Shown here: positions 18,639 to 28,677 of the stretch, one piece after another
Layout of the letters: every line of letters starts with the position of its first letter
Numbering within the stretch: the stretch's first letter is position 1
Assembly: GCA_027533185.1 (NCBI GenBank)
Contig: JAPZTS010000007.1
Location: forward strand, 124,001-188,000
Source: Leptospira sp.
GTDB lineage: Bacteria; Spirochaetota; Leptospiria; Leptospirales; Leptospiraceae
DNA: 64,000 bases
Reading direction: 5' to 3'
Made by a program: the position numbers and the translations under genes
The notes under the pieces: generated by a model
Database searches by the model: none
What the model was told of the DNA's origin: nothing
What the model saw: the letters and a program-made list of their open reading frames with translations, nothing else

Positions 18639-19820
18639 ATGGAACAAGTTTATATTTTAGGCGGACTTCGGTCTGCATTCGGAAATTTCGGTGGAACCTT
18701 AAAGGATTTTAGTGCCGTCGATCTTGCTGTTGAAGTCACAAAAGCAACCTTTCAAAAACTAGGAATCGATCCGTCCATTATTGAAGAATCAATCTTTGGA
18801 AATGTTATACCTACAGGAAAGGACGGGATTTATTTGGCTAGGCATATTGGCCTCAAAGCTGGCGTGCCAATTACAAGCCCTGCACTCACTCTAAATCGAT
18901 TGTGTGGGTCTGGTATGGAATCTGTTGTCCAGGCTGCCAAAAAGATTATGTTAGGTGAGGCAAATGCGGTGCTCGCAGGGGGAGTTGAATCTATGAGCAA
19001 TGCTCCCTATGTCGTGCGTAATGCTCGTTTTGGCGTAAAATATGGCAATACAGAATTTGAAGACTCACTTGCCCAAGGTCTAACAGATGTTTACGTTGAG
19101 CTTCCCATGGGAATGACTGCAGAAAACCTAAGTGACCAGTATAAAATATCACGTGCAGAGCAAGACGAATGGGCAGCGATCTCCCAAGAAAGAGCGGAAG
19201 AAGCAACAAACAAAGGAATTCTTAAAGAAGAAATCACTCCCATTAGCATCGGTGGAAAAACTCCTATCGTTTTTGAAAAGGATGAGTTTGTAAAAGGAAA
19301 AGCTAGTGCTGCTAAACTCTCTGGATTGAAGCCAGCATTTAAAAAAGATGGAACAGTAACTGCAGGGAACGCATCTGGAATCAATGATGGAGCATCTTCA
19401 CTCGTTGTAACATCTGCTAGTGAAGCCAAAAAATTAGGGAAGGAGCCATTGGCCATCGTAAAAGGATGGGGGCATTCTGGCTGCGAACCAGCAAAAATGG
19501 GAATTGGCCCTGCACTGGCGATACCAAAGGCATTAAAACAAGCTGGTCTCAGCTTAAAAGATATGGGACTTGTCGAAGTGAACGAAGCATTCGCGGCACA
19601 GTATCTAGCTGTCCAAAAGGAGCTTGGTCTCGATCCGAAAATCACAAACGTAAATGGTGGAGCGATTGCAATTGGGCACCCGCTTGGGGCATCAGGAAAT
19701 CGTGTAACTCTTACTTTAGCTCTTGAGATGCAACGGCGAGGCGTAAAATATGGCGTCGCATCACTTTGTATAGGTGGTGGTCAAGGTATAGCGATCGTTT
19801 TAGAAAACCCAAAAGCTTAG
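18639..19820 (+). CDS. Thiolase (acetyl-CoA acyltransferase)
   Basis: This 393-residue thiolase has the nucleophilic Cys89 in [10 protein letters not shown], His347 in [14 protein letters not shown] and Cys377 in [10 protein letters not shown], so the catalytic triad is complete. Length and motifs match biosynthetic or degradative acetyl-CoA acetyltransferases. It condenses two acetyl-CoA or thiolytically cleaves 3-ketoacyl-CoA; the direction cannot be told. It is divergent from the GT28-like gene with about 90 bases between them. Confidence 0.93.
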   Translation: MEQVYILGGLRSAFGNFGGTLKDFSAVDLAVEVTKATFQKLGIDPSIIEESIFGNVIPTGKDGIYLARHIGLKAGVPITSPALTLNRLCGSGMESVVQAAKKIMLGEANAVLAGGVESMSNAPYVVRNARFGVKYGNTEFEDSLAQGLTDVYVELPMGMTAENLSDQYKISRAEQDEWAAISQERAEEATNKGILKEEITPISIGGKTPIVFEKDEFVKGKASAAKLSGLKPAFKKDGTVTAGNASGINDGASSLVVTSASEAKKLGKEPLAIVKGWGHSGCEPAKMGIGPALAIPKALKQAGLSLKDMGLVEVNEAFAAQYLAVQKELGLDPKITNVNGGAIAIGHPLGASGNRVTLTLALEMQRRGVKYGVASLCIGGGQGIAIVLENPKA

Positions 19821-20239
19821 ATAAATCTTTTGATTCCAGGGAGGTTTCACCTACTCACTCGGTAACAACGTGAGTATCTTTCGATGTTGGTCAAAGAAGG
19901 TTTGGTTGAAGCATCAACAACCGTAGGAAAGCCTCTAGGAATCAAAAAAAGGGTGACCGCAATCATCTTTGCGGTTACATCCGCCAACCATTCGAACACA
20001 AGAAGAAATCCCTTACCCCTTTATACAAAACTTCCTTGGGAAGTTTTGGATAAATACATCCACCCCGCAAGTAAAGGATTACACGGACAATTGAGATAGT
20101 GAGATGCATGTATGAAAATCGATACAAAGAGAAAATTCAAATTTTCAAATCCGAATCCCAAAGGCCAGCGACTCTCATGGAACTCCTAGAAATTCCCTTT
20201 CCTGAAACTCATTTTTTCATTATCGGAGAGAAGTAAGAA
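19821..20239. other. Gene-poor stretch with possible gene remnants
   Basis: Between the thiolase and the FAD dehydrogenase I see two short plus-strand open frames in different registers (19884-20099 and about 20108-20236). The second ends PETHFFIIGEK and reads protein-like. They could be parts of one decayed gene, as each lacks a ribosome binding site and a known domain. No repeat shared with the rest of the window was found here. Confidence 0.35.
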
Positions 20240-21796
20240 TCAAACAATCACTCCACTAGCGGCTTCCGCACACTTCATTCCGTCAATTGCCGCAGATACA
20301 ATCCCACCGGCATACCCAGCACCTTCGCCACAAGGATAAAGTCCTTGGATTCGAATATGTTCTAATCGAGCTGGATCTCTAGGTATTTGAATCGGAGAGG
20401 ATGTTCTAGTCTCTGGTGCATGGACGACAGCCTCATTGGTAAGATAGCCTTTCATCGAAGTTTCAAATTCTAAAAATCCTTTTTTTAAATGCGAATGGAT
20501 GATAGGAGGAAGCACCTCTCGTAGGTCAAGATTTTGTAGCCCAGGTGTATATGAAGTCTTTGGTAGATCTGTCGAAACACGGTCATTTAAAAAATCCACC
20601 AAACGTTGTGCAGGTGCTTTTTGAGTATTCCCATTCAAAGAGAAGGCTTTTTGTTCAATGGATTTTTGAAACTCCAATGATGCAAATATAGGATCTTTAT
20701 GATGTTTGTATACATCATCTAATCTGAGTTCTACGACGATTCCCGAATTAGCTGTTGGTCTTGATCTCTCTGCACTGGACCAACCATTGGTAACAACTTC
20801 ACCAGGTGAGGTAGCACAGGGGGCAATCACCCCACCCGGACACATACAAAATGAATAGACACCTCTTCCATTTACTTGTTTCACAATGGAATATTCTGAC
20901 GCAGGTAGATAAGCTCCTCTTACGTCACAGTGATATCGAATCGAGTCGATTAAACTTTGTGGGTGTTCAACTCGTACGCCCATAGCCAATGGTTTGGCTT
21001 GGATCTCAATTCCTTTTTGGTGGAGGAGATAAAATATATCCCGACTGGAGTGACCAGTGGCCAAAATCAATTTTTTTCCGACAAACTTGTCTCCACTCAA
21101 ACTGACTACACCTTGGATTTGGTTTCCTTGGAGTAAAATATCTACAACTCTAGATTGGAAATGAATTTCGCCACCAAACTCGAGTATATATTCTCTGATA
21201 TTCTGTATGATTCTAGGAAGTTTGTTCGTTCCAATATGCGGATGGGCATCCACTAAGATTTGACTTGTGGCACCAAATCCAACTAACAGTTCCAAGACTT
21301 TATTAATATTTCCTCTTTTTTTGGATCTGGTGTATAGTTTTCCATCGGAATAAGTTCCAGCCCCTCCCTCTCCAAAACAGTAATTAGAATCCTCGTTTAC
21401 TGTTTGGTGGACATTGATTGCGCGTAAGTCTTCTATCCGATCTTTTACATTTTTACCACGTTCAATCAATATTGGCTTTTTTCCCAATTCTAAAGCACGC
21501 AAAGCTGCAAAAAGCCCTGCTGGCCCGGCTCCCACGATAAGTATCGGCTCCTCATTTTTTACATTTTTAAGAATCGGAGGATGATAAGATTTGGCAGTAT
21601 ACGTTTCATTCACATAAACATCCACTTTCAATTGGAAATGGACAGTCTTTTGTCTGGCATCAATGGATCTGCTCGTTATTTGTATATGATCAATTGTAGA
21701 TTCTGGTATCTTGTGTAAGGATGAAATTAGATTTCTCAATCTAGTTGGTTCACTTGCAATTTCAGGCAAGGTCCGAACATCAAAACTATACTTCAA
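20240..21796 (-). CDS. FAD-dependent dehydrogenase (COG2509-like)
   Basis: This 518-residue flavoprotein starts with a small ferredoxin-like fold domain (about residues 1-80), followed by the FAD dinucleotide motif ILIVGAGPAGLFAAL near 85-99. Later come NYCFGEGGAGTYSDGKLYTR and a C-terminal GLYPCGEGAGYAGGIVSAA, which binds the flavin end. This layout matches the uncharacterised COG2509 dehydrogenases. The redox partner and substrate are unknown. It overlaps the PaiB-like gene by four bases (ATGA), which suggests coupling and a shared flavin-related role. Confidence 0.87.
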   Translation of the reverse strand: MKYSFDVRTLPEIASEPTRLRNLISSLHKIPESTIDHIQITSRSIDARQKTVHFQLKVDVYVNETYTAKSYHPPILKNVKNEEPILIVGAGPAGLFAALRALELGKKPILIERGKNVKDRIEDLRAINVHQTVNEDSNYCFGEGGAGTYSDGKLYTRSKKRGNINKVLELLVGFGATSQILVDAHPHIGTNKLPRIIQNIREYILEFGGEIHFQSRVVDILLQGNQIQGVVSLSGDKFVGKKLILATGHSSRDIFYLLHQKGIEIQAKPLAMGVRVEHPQSLIDSIRYHCDVRGAYLPASEYSIVKQVNGRGVYSFCMCPGGVIAPCATSPGEVVTNGWSSAERSRPTANSGIVVELRLDDVYKHHKDPIFASLEFQKSIEQKAFSLNGNTQKAPAQRLVDFLNDRVSTDLPKTSYTPGLQNLDLREVLPPIIHSHLKKGFLEFETSMKGYLTNEAVVHAPETRTSSPIQIPRDPARLEHIRIQGLYPCGEGAGYAGGIVSAAIDGMKCAEAASGVIV

Positions 21797-22416
21797 GGAG
21801 AAAGCTCCAATATCTTCTTCATACGTTCGGCGATCTTTTTTTCAGAATCACCTCCGTTTGCATGCAGATTGTCAATGACAAGCCTCTGTCTCTCTTTACT
21901 ATGATTTTGACTTAGCTTTTGTTTTCCTTCTAGCTTTTCGATTTGGATTTCAAAACTTAGGATGCCTTTTTCCAAACCTTCCAAATATTTTGGATCTAAT
22001 TGATCTAATGAATATAGCGAAGTATCGCTTTCGAATGTCTTTACGAGTAGATTCAGATTGTTTCGAATTTGGATCGGGTCATCAATAATTCGTAATATAC
22101 CCGTTATATGAACAGCTAAATAATTCCAAGTAGGAACAGCCTGTTTACTCTCATACCATGTGGGAGAAATATAACAATGTGGACCACTAAAAATACATAA
22201 AACTTTAGCATTGGATTGAAAGGTTTGGATTTGTTGATTTTGTTTTGCAATATGACCAAATAAAAACTTTTTATCAGATGAGAGCAAAAGCGGCAGGTGG
22301 GTTGCAGACAGCTCACCTGCATCCGCCGATCCTACGAGAGTAGCAAAAGGATTTTCCAAAAGGAACGAATAAACCTCGTTTGGGTCTGAAATAGAGAAAT
22401 AGGGAGGAACATACAT
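21793..22416 (-). CDS. PaiB-like FMN-binding protein
   Basis: This 207-residue protein begins MYVPPYFSISD, the typical start of the PaiB/negative-regulator family with a split-barrel FMN fold. GPHCYISPTWYESKQAVPTWNY-type residues near 85-105 are the family hallmark. In Bacillus PaiB was described as a regulator of sporulation and protease genes; other members are simply FMN-binding. It is upstream of and coupled to the FAD dehydrogenase. Confidence 0.86.
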   Translation of the reverse strand: MYVPPYFSISDPNEVYSFLLENPFATLVGSADAGELSATHLPLLLSSDKKFLFGHIAKQNQQIQTFQSNAKVLCIFSGPHCYISPTWYESKQAVPTWNYLAVHITGILRIIDDPIQIRNNLNLLVKTFESDTSLYSLDQLDPKYLEGLEKGILSFEIQIEKLEGKQKLSQNHSKERQRLVIDNLHANGGDSEKKIAERMKKILELSP

Positions 22417-22482
22417 ACAAATCTTTCCTTAAAGGAACTAACGATTAGCATTTTCGGATCAGGGAAATTCGTCTAATGATAA

Positions 22483-23199
22483 ATGAATCTTTCTGAAAGA
22501 AAAAATATCCAAGTTCCAAAAACCTACCAACTGGCTTTAGAAGTTCTTGGCGTTTTTGATGTAGCAAAACTTCTGTTTCAAATCCCTAGTTTTAAATCCC
22601 ATCCCAGAGGTAAGGGAGAAACCATACTCGTTCTGCCAGGCTACGCAACCGATGATAATATCACATTTCCTTTGCGAAAGTATCTAGAATTTATCGGTTA
22701 TTCTCCAAGAGGATGGGAGATTGGAACAAATCATGGACATGTTCCTAGACTTCTTCGAGATATACAATCCTTAGTAACCGACATTTACAATTCAAAAGGA
22801 GAAAAAATCATTTTGATTGGTTGGAGCTTGGGCGGATACCTTGCTCGCGAAATTGCAAGAGACAACCCTGACAAGATAGAATCAATTATTTCCATCGGCT
22901 CACCAATCTTTGGTGGTGCAAAGTATACCTCGATTGGGAACTATTATGCTGAAAGACAAAATATTGATCTGGACAAACTAGAACAGGAAATTGATGAACG
23001 ATACCAAATTCCAATTAAGCAGCCAGGGCTTTCGATTTATTCTAAAAAAGATAATGTAGTTAGTTGGCAGGCTTCGGTTGATACTGTTTCACCTTATATT
23101 AAAAATATTGAAATGGATGCGACTCATTTAGGGTTGATTCTCAATCCAGATGTTTACTTTGAAATTGCTAAGTTTCTTAACAAAGAGCAAACAACTTAA
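22483..23199 (+). CDS. Alpha/beta hydrolase
   Basis: This 238-residue protein has the nucleophile elbow GWSLGG with Ser115, an LPGY oxyanion loop near 51-54 and a late His in MDATHLGLI near 212-220. It resembles small lipase/esterase proteins of the PGAP1-like or triacylglycerol lipase type (GHVPRLLRDIQSLV helix before the strand). There is no signal peptide, so it is cytoplasmic. The substrate is unknown. It is divergent from the PaiB-like gene. Confidence 0.82.
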   Translation: MNLSERKNIQVPKTYQLALEVLGVFDVAKLLFQIPSFKSHPRGKGETILVLPGYATDDNITFPLRKYLEFIGYSPRGWEIGTNHGHVPRLLRDIQSLVTDIYNSKGEKIILIGWSLGGYLAREIARDNPDKIESIISIGSPIFGGAKYTSIGNYYAERQNIDLDKLEQEIDERYQIPIKQPGLSIYSKKDNVVSWQASVDTVSPYIKNIEMDATHLGLILNPDVYFEIAKFLNKEQTT

Positions 23200-23224
23200 T
23201 GCAAAGAATCTCTGATACCTAAGT

Positions 23225-23863
23225 TTACTTACTTCGGGAATTTAAGTTTGTTTTACGAATTCCCAAAAGTAGTGTTGAGATCGTCGGCTCCGAAATTAGG
23301 TATTTGGATTCTTCATCTTTGATAAAATCTTCGCTCATAGTATAACAGCTATTTTTCATAACTCTGTCTCGAACCCACCACTGATGGACTGCGGAACTTC
23401 TTTTTTCAAATGGCTCCGAATCTGCCACATGTCTTTCCTCATTCCACCTATCAGGAATTTGCCGACTCTTCAATTCGTAACCGATAGCTGAAACAAAATT
23501 ATCGAGAGCATAGTATAACAATTGATTTACTCTGATACAGCCCAATTTTGAATGAGGTAGATTTTCTTTAATGGCAATGTCAACTGCCGGTCGATTGAAT
23601 TTTTTTCCTTTCAAAAAATCATAATTGGGAATCGCACCGGGACAGACAGGAAAAGGAGTTCTTCTCTCCTCTATTTCCAAATCCAATATGGACTGAGTGG
23701 ATAAATCGATTTCAAGAAGAAAACTTATATCATGGTATCTATCGTACAATTTAGATTCAACTATGGCTTTTGCTGGTGAAAAATCAAATAACCACCAAAA
23801 AGATAGTTTCATATCTCTTTCTAGGCCCACAGGAGTATTTTGAATTTTATTACGAATGCCCAT
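23225..23863 (-). CDS. Hypothetical protein, possibly DUF2889-like
   Basis: The frame is open further upstream, but the ATG at 23863 is one base after the stop of the upstream acetyltransferase, giving 212 residues. The middle (RRTPFPVCPGAIPNYDFLKGKK, then SKLGCIRVNQLLYYALDN) resembles DUF2889 proteins, which carry a similar C-terminal cysteine segment. That family has no known function. It is cotranscribed with the GNAT gene. Confidence 0.65.
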   Translation of the reverse strand: MGIRNKIQNTPVGLERDMKLSFWWLFDFSPAKAIVESKLYDRYHDISFLLEIDLSTQSILDLEIEERRTPFPVCPGAIPNYDFLKGKKFNRPAVDIAIKENLPHSKLGCIRVNQLLYYALDNFVSAIGYELKSRQIPDRWNEERHVADSEPFEKRSSAVHQWWVRDRVMKNSCYTMSEDFIKDEESKYLISEPTISTLLLGIRKTNLNSRSK

Positions 23864-23864
23864 A

Positions 23865-24317
23865 TTATGATTTCCAAAAATAGGTCCAAAAACTTTCTTC
23901 TTTAACAAATCCGTGTTTATTGTAAAGACCTTGTGCAATTAAGTTATCCGAGGCGGTCGACAGTTCTAAGCCTTTTCCCTTCATAAAAATGCAATAGTCC
24001 TTTGCTTTTTGAACCAACCGATCGGCAATTTTCAATTTACGAAAGTCTGGGTGGACAAACAAATCATTTAAAATATATGATCTTTCCATTGAGATAGAAG
24101 AAAATACGGGATACAATTGTGTAAACCCGAGAATCTCATCAGAATCTATATTTTTAGCAATAAACAAAATAGACTGCTGATGTTCTGTTCTTTCTTTTAA
24201 AAAAGCAAATGCTTTAGTTTCGTCTGATTTCTGTTTGTAGAACTGTCTATATGCATCAAAAAGTTTGGCAACTTGCTTAAGATCTGAAAAGTTTGCATGT
24301 TCAATAATTATATTCAT
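23865..24317 (-). CDS. GNAT family N-acetyltransferase
   Basis: This 150-residue GNAT protein has the fold's beta4 strand and the acetyl-CoA loop region DLFVHPDFRKLKIADRLVQKAKDY, where the usual glycine-rich loop is less conserved (KLKIAD). The C-terminal half ends in GLYNKHGFVKEESFW, typical of GNAT proteins. The acyl acceptor is unknown. The next gene starts one base after its stop. Confidence 0.85.
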   Translation of the reverse strand: MNIIIEHANFSDLKQVAKLFDAYRQFYKQKSDETKAFAFLKERTEHQQSILFIAKNIDSDEILGFTQLYPVFSSISMERSYILNDLFVHPDFRKLKIADRLVQKAKDYCIFMKGKGLELSTASDNLIAQGLYNKHGFVKEESFWTYFWKS

Positions 24318-24445
24318 TTTTGAATGAGAAAAAAAAACTGCATAATTGTAAATTTTAAAAAATATTCCTCATCATTTTATAATTAGTTGACGATGACAAA
24401 GCTTGAGTATAGTAAAAGCTAATTTCTCAAAAATTTGGGGGGAAT

Positions 24446-25087
24446 ATGGACTTTAATGATTTTTATCCTTCAGGGCCTTGGCACGATACGTTCCCAAAAC
24501 ATTTACTTGCTATAGAAACGAATTTTCTTAAAAAAAATATTAAACTTCAATCACAAGTTTCAATCTATTTAGCAGGTATCATTGCTCGAAAGCTTGATAA
24601 ATCATACTGGAATGAAATTGAAGAAAACTATTTATTAGAATCACCAGATCAAATTTTTGAAATCATTCGTAAACACAGTATTTATTTAGGACAAAATGCA
24701 CCTATCGTTACCGTTTCAAAATACAATGCAGAACACATTTTAATTCAAATCGCAACACAAGCATTAGATTACATATTTTACGTAAAAATTCCGGCACGAT
24801 TTTTTCGGATTGCATCCACGTATTCTTACTACTCAGGAAACCAGAAAATGGGAGACCTCTTTTTTACCTTCAGCCAACGCATCGAGATTTTACTCCCTCA
24901 CATAACATCCTATATGGATGAATTGAAGTCCACGGGCGAAATTCCTGAGCCTAATCCGATCATCCAATCTCTCTGGGAAAAGTTTGCAAATTCGGTCTTG
25001 GAATCAACTCCAAAGAATACAATGAAGGACTATGATGCAACAGTGCAACTGGAATCACTGATTCATAGTTTCGCAGGCAATAATTAA
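24446..25087 (+). CDS. Hypothetical protein
   Basis: This 213-residue protein is preceded by GGGGGGAAT before the ATG, a strong ribosome binding site. It has an acidic C-terminus and one moderately hydrophobic stretch (residues 105-125, AEHILIQIATQALDYIFYV). It looks mainly helical and has no cysteine motif or signal peptide. I do not recognise it. It is convergent with the lipoprotein gene that follows; their ends touch. Confidence 0.75.
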   Translation: MDFNDFYPSGPWHDTFPKHLLAIETNFLKKNIKLQSQVSIYLAGIIARKLDKSYWNEIEENYLLESPDQIFEIIRKHSIYLGQNAPIVTVSKYNAEHILIQIATQALDYIFYVKIPARFFRIASTYSYYSGNQKMGDLFFTFSQRIEILLPHITSYMDELKSTGEIPEPNPIIQSLWEKFANSVLESTPKNTMKDYDATVQLESLIHSFAGNN

Positions 25088-25618
25088 TTACATCCATTGG
25101 CAGGAACGTAAGTCTATAGCTTCGAAACTCCAAGGTCTATGCGCATACTTTGCGTTTTTGTCCTCAATGAGATCAATCGAATTTGCGCCTGGTTCCAAAG
25201 GGTCAAACTTGATGGAAAAAGTCTTCTGTTTCATTTGTGTCCGCTTGGGGCAAATACCAACTCCGTCCACGCTTAAAAATTTGTATTCTTTTCCCGTATT
25301 GTCTCTAAAAATCATACCTTCTTTTAAGACGCAGACTTTTTTTGATTCTGTCGTATGAAGAGAAAGCACAGTTTCAAATTTTGAAACACAAATTTTTTCT
25401 AAAACAACCACATCCAAAGAAATTGAGTTCAGGCGACAGCATGTAGGAACCTCTTGCCAATTTTTTTTCGTAACCAGTTGAAGTTCATCCCTTTCAAGAG
25501 TAGTCTGCTGCCTGGATATCGATTCGTCCACTTGAGGCGATGAGCAGCTAAGAAAGCAAATCAATGGTATTAAAACTAAAGTAAGAAAATGTATTCTGAA
25601 ATTCAAATAGGTAAGCAT
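25088..25618 (-). CDS. Putative lipoprotein, cysteine-rich
   Basis: From the ATG at 25618 the protein has a signal peptide (LTYLNFRIHFLTLVLIPLICF) ending in FLSCSSP, a spirochaetal lipobox. The mature part has about seven Cys (TCCRL, ICVSK, KVCVL, GICPK, SCQWM) that could form disulphides in the periplasm. An upstream start at 25663 would add 15 residues and bury the signal peptide. The function is unknown. Confidence 0.72.
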   Translation of the reverse strand: MLTYLNFRIHFLTLVLIPLICFLSCSSPQVDESISRQQTTLERDELQLVTKKNWQEVPTCCRLNSISLDVVVLEKICVSKFETVLSLHTTESKKVCVLKEGMIFRDNTGKEYKFLSVDGVGICPKRTQMKQKTFSIKFDPLEPGANSIDLIEDKNAKYAHRPWSFEAIDLRSCQWM

Positions 25619-25748
25619 ACACAAAGAACTATTGTTTGTTTTTAAAATGTCAAGAACCTTCATAAAAAGTAGAAAGTTTTACTAAACTCCAAAATGCACT
25701 GAGAATTAGTTCTTCGCTGCCTGTCTAATTAAAGTAAGATATAAAAAT

Positions 25749-26897
25749 ATGATCGAATCTGAATCATTAGAGCAAATTGAGCTAAAAAAGAAACTTGAGA
25801 CTCTTCAGTTTACTCAGTATTCAGTAGACACGATTTCAGATGCAATTCTATGGATAAACGAATCTGGCAAGTATGTATTTGTAAACAATGCTGCAGCCAA
25901 GCTATATGGTTACGAAAAAGCAGAACTATTGACAATGGTTATGTTTCAAATAGATCCGTTGTTTGATGAAGCTAAATGGCGCTTCCACTGGAACGAAATA
26001 CTTCAAAAAAAGACGTTTAAATTGGAAACAGTGAATAGACGAAAAGATGGAACAGAATTTCCGATAGAGGTGACTGTCAATTTAGTTGAATACAATTACC
26101 AAAAGTACAATTGTGCTATCGTTAGAGATATATCTGAACAGAAGTTATATGAGAGAAAACTGGAAGAAACTGCTGCCAGACTGCAAAACTTAAATGCGAT
26201 TAAGGATAGATTTTTTTCGATTATAGCCCATGACTTGAGAGGTCCATTGGGAAACTATCGTGACTTTACTCAATTACTCAAGGATAAAGCTGACATACTT
26301 AGTAAAGAAGAAAAAAACAACTACTTAGAGTTACTTGAAAGGTCTTCTTCTCAAATCTATACCCTTTTAGAAAACCTTTTGGAATGGGCAAGATCTCAAA
26401 ACGATACCATACCCTTTGATCCCCATAGTCTGGAAATTCACTCACTTGTAGAAAAAATAATCGGACTATTTTCCGTTTCTTTGCAAAACAAAAACATTTC
26501 TATTCAAAATAAAATACCGCTCACCTTATCCTTATTTTGTGATCGGCACATGACTGAGACTATCTTCCGAAATTTAATTTCCAACTCAATTAAATACTCT
26601 CTGAAATCCAGCTCAATTGAGATTGGCTGTATTTTAAGAGAGGATGTGGCGCCAATTCTTTATGTAAAAGATTTAGGTGTAGGAATCAAAGAAGTTCGAC
26701 TGAACAAACTATTCCAATTGGATCAAAAAATATCAACTAAAGGTACGGATGGCGAATCTGGTTCAGGACTAGGACTTATTTTAGCGAAAGAATTTCTAGA
26801 ACGTCACCAAGGAAAGATTTGGGTAGAAAGCAATTACGGACATGGTGCGGTCTTCTTTTTTCAATTTGGATTGAAAGAGAATATCATCGGATCGTAA
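25749..26897 (+). CDS. PAS-domain sensor histidine kinase
   Basis: This 382-residue cytoplasmic kinase has a PAS domain (about residues 20-130, DAILWINESGKYVFVNNAA to AIVRDISEQKLYERK), a dimerisation helix with phospho-acceptor His161 (SIIAHDLRGPLGNYRD) and an ATPase domain with the N box IFRNLISNSIKYS, G1 DLGVGI and G2 GSGLGL. It has no membrane segment, so it senses an internal signal. No response regulator lies beside it, making it an orphan in this window. Confidence 0.92.
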   Translation: MIESESLEQIELKKKLETLQFTQYSVDTISDAILWINESGKYVFVNNAAAKLYGYEKAELLTMVMFQIDPLFDEAKWRFHWNEILQKKTFKLETVNRRKDGTEFPIEVTVNLVEYNYQKYNCAIVRDISEQKLYERKLEETAARLQNLNAIKDRFFSIIAHDLRGPLGNYRDFTQLLKDKADILSKEEKNNYLELLERSSSQIYTLLENLLEWARSQNDTIPFDPHSLEIHSLVEKIIGLFSVSLQNKNISIQNKIPLTLSLFCDRHMTETIFRNLISNSIKYSLKSSSIEIGCILREDVAPILYVKDLGVGIKEVRLNKLFQLDQKISTKGTDGESGSGLGLILAKEFLERHQGKIWVESNYGHGAVFFFQFGLKENIIGS

Positions 26898-26954
26898 AAT
26901 TAATAACTGTTAGGTTTTCATTTACATTTCATAATCTAAAGATTTTAGCTTACT

Positions 26955-28052
26955 TCATTCTGGTTTAATTGATTTTAATACCTCTAAAAAATAGGACTCA
27001 TTTAAAGTATACGTCTCATAAAATGCTGAAAAGTTAACGATTTCAAATTTATTCCCTGGTAATTTTTTGATTCGATAGATATGTTTTGTTCGATACCGGG
27101 ATTGAAATTCCAAGGAAACAAAGTCCAATTGCAAATCCCCATTTGGTAAGTCTACAATTGCGATTGACTCGGCCAATAGAATCGGATGAGAACGCAGTAT
27201 TAAATTTCCTAAGTCCTTGACGGTCTTGATCTTCGATTGATTCGGAAAATCGGATATATCTATTTTTTCAATTCCGATCTGCGCGTCTCTTAATGAATCT
27301 ACAGAAAACCAGTAAGTCTCATGTTTGATTTCTGGGATCTTATTTGCTTCTATGCGATTCCAACGTTCATCTAACGTTATCGAGTATCCAGCATGATTTA
27401 TAATTTTGGATTGTTTGGTTGGAATCTCGAACTTTGCAGAGAGCTTTTCCTTGAAAATAGGAAGATCTAAATTAAAAAAATTAACATCATTTGCATCTGC
27501 CATTCGTCCTATTATGACAGCTTGGTAAAAAGGATCTTTTAAATCTGTCCTACGCGTACTATACAAACCCATAAATGGGATATGTTTCCAAAATACATGC
27601 TCTAACTCGTATCCGAACTCAGGCCAAGGATCCATAAATGCATTCTTTTTATCCGTAATTTTATTCGAATGTTTCAATTGCTGATTTAGTATATTATTTA
27701 GATCTACTAAAACATATTGTACATCACGATTAAAATCTCCGGCAAAAATCCTATCAGGGATAACTTCGTATTCTTTGTCGGTTTTTAAAATTTTTAAAGA
27801 TACAATGGTGTTTGTTTTTTCTATCGCATCGAAAGTTCTACATACAATCGTACCATCATAAAATTTCATGATTCCCGTAAGTCGCTTAGCATCCCTTCTC
27901 GAGTCGTAATAGAAGATGTATTGACCAGAACTCGTATTAGGAAAGTCGAATTTAGTCTCAGCGTTTAAAGTAGGGGAATATGCGACAATAAAGAAAAACA
28001 CAGCTAAACTTACCTGGAAGGAAACTATTTTTTGAATCGTGTATTTTACCAT
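26955..28052 (-). CDS. Exported hypothetical protein
   Basis: This 365-residue protein has a signal peptide ending near LNAETK, so it is exported. The mature part is beta-rich with no Cys cluster. A short stretch FYYDSRRDAKRLTGIMKFYDGTIVC reads like a surface or periplasmic domain, but I do not recognise the family. Its start is 112 bases from the divergent lipoprotein gene at 28165, so the two likely share a regulatory region. Confidence 0.75.
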   Translation of the reverse strand: MVKYTIQKIVSFQVSLAVFFFIVAYSPTLNAETKFDFPNTSSGQYIFYYDSRRDAKRLTGIMKFYDGTIVCRTFDAIEKTNTIVSLKILKTDKEYEVIPDRIFAGDFNRDVQYVLVDLNNILNQQLKHSNKITDKKNAFMDPWPEFGYELEHVFWKHIPFMGLYSTRRTDLKDPFYQAVIIGRMADANDVNFFNLDLPIFKEKLSAKFEIPTKQSKIINHAGYSITLDERWNRIEANKIPEIKHETYWFSVDSLRDAQIGIEKIDISDFPNQSKIKTVKDLGNLILRSHPILLAESIAIVDLPNGDLQLDFVSLEFQSRYRTKHIYRIKKLPGNKFEIVNFSAFYETYTLNESYFLEVLKSIKPE

Positions 28053-28164
28053 ATTACAGAAACCTCGACCGAGAAGTAGGAAACTCTTTAGATTGAATTT
28101 AGAATTAGCGCCCGAAGAAACATTTTTTTATTTACAGAGTCACAAAATCGATCATTTTTTTTCT

Positions 28165-28677
28165 ATGAAGTATATACCACAGACTCTACTCTTTCTAGCT
28201 TTTATTCATATTTCTTGTGCCGTGGACAATTTGAACAATCGAATTCTGCAACTAGAAGAACAGGCAAAAAAGTTAGATGAGAATTCCAAGGATTTTAAAA
28301 TAATAGAATCTCAAAAAGCAGAAGTAATTATCTTTGGCGAGAAATATCTTCTTATTTCTAAACAATATCATAAAGACGACAAAATTCAAATCATAAAACA
28401 AAAATATTATGGAGAGGAAGTTAAAAATCGAGATTATTATTTTTTAAATAATCTACCATTTTATGTGCGGTATACGACAGAATACTTCAATCGTGAATCA
28501 TCTTCAAATCCCAATGCTTTCGAAAAATCAGCGGAAGTAACAGATAGTTATTTTTTTGAAAATGGAAAACTCATAGCAATGCGACTAGCGAGAGAAAAAC
28601 AAGTCATAACGGATGAAAAGAAGTTGAGAGAAAAAGAAGTATTTTTGCGAAAAGATATAGAGTTTGCAAAAAATTAA
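28165..28677 (+). CDS. Putative lipoprotein
   Basis: The open frame begins at 28039, but the ATG at 28165 (MKYIPQTLLFLAFIHISCAVD) gives a clean signal peptide with the lipobox HISC. The mature part is about 150 residues with many Lys, Glu and Tyr, and a helical start (NRILQLEEQAKKLDENS). No known domain is seen. Its last base overlaps the start of the propeller lipoprotein, so they are probably cotranscribed. Confidence 0.75.
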   Translation: MKYIPQTLLFLAFIHISCAVDNLNNRILQLEEQAKKLDENSKDFKIIESQKAEVIIFGEKYLLISKQYHKDDKIQIIKQKYYGEEVKNRDYYFLNNLPFYVRYTTEYFNRESSSNPNAFEKSAEVTDSYFFENGKLIAMRLAREKQVITDEKKLREKEVFLRKDIEFAKN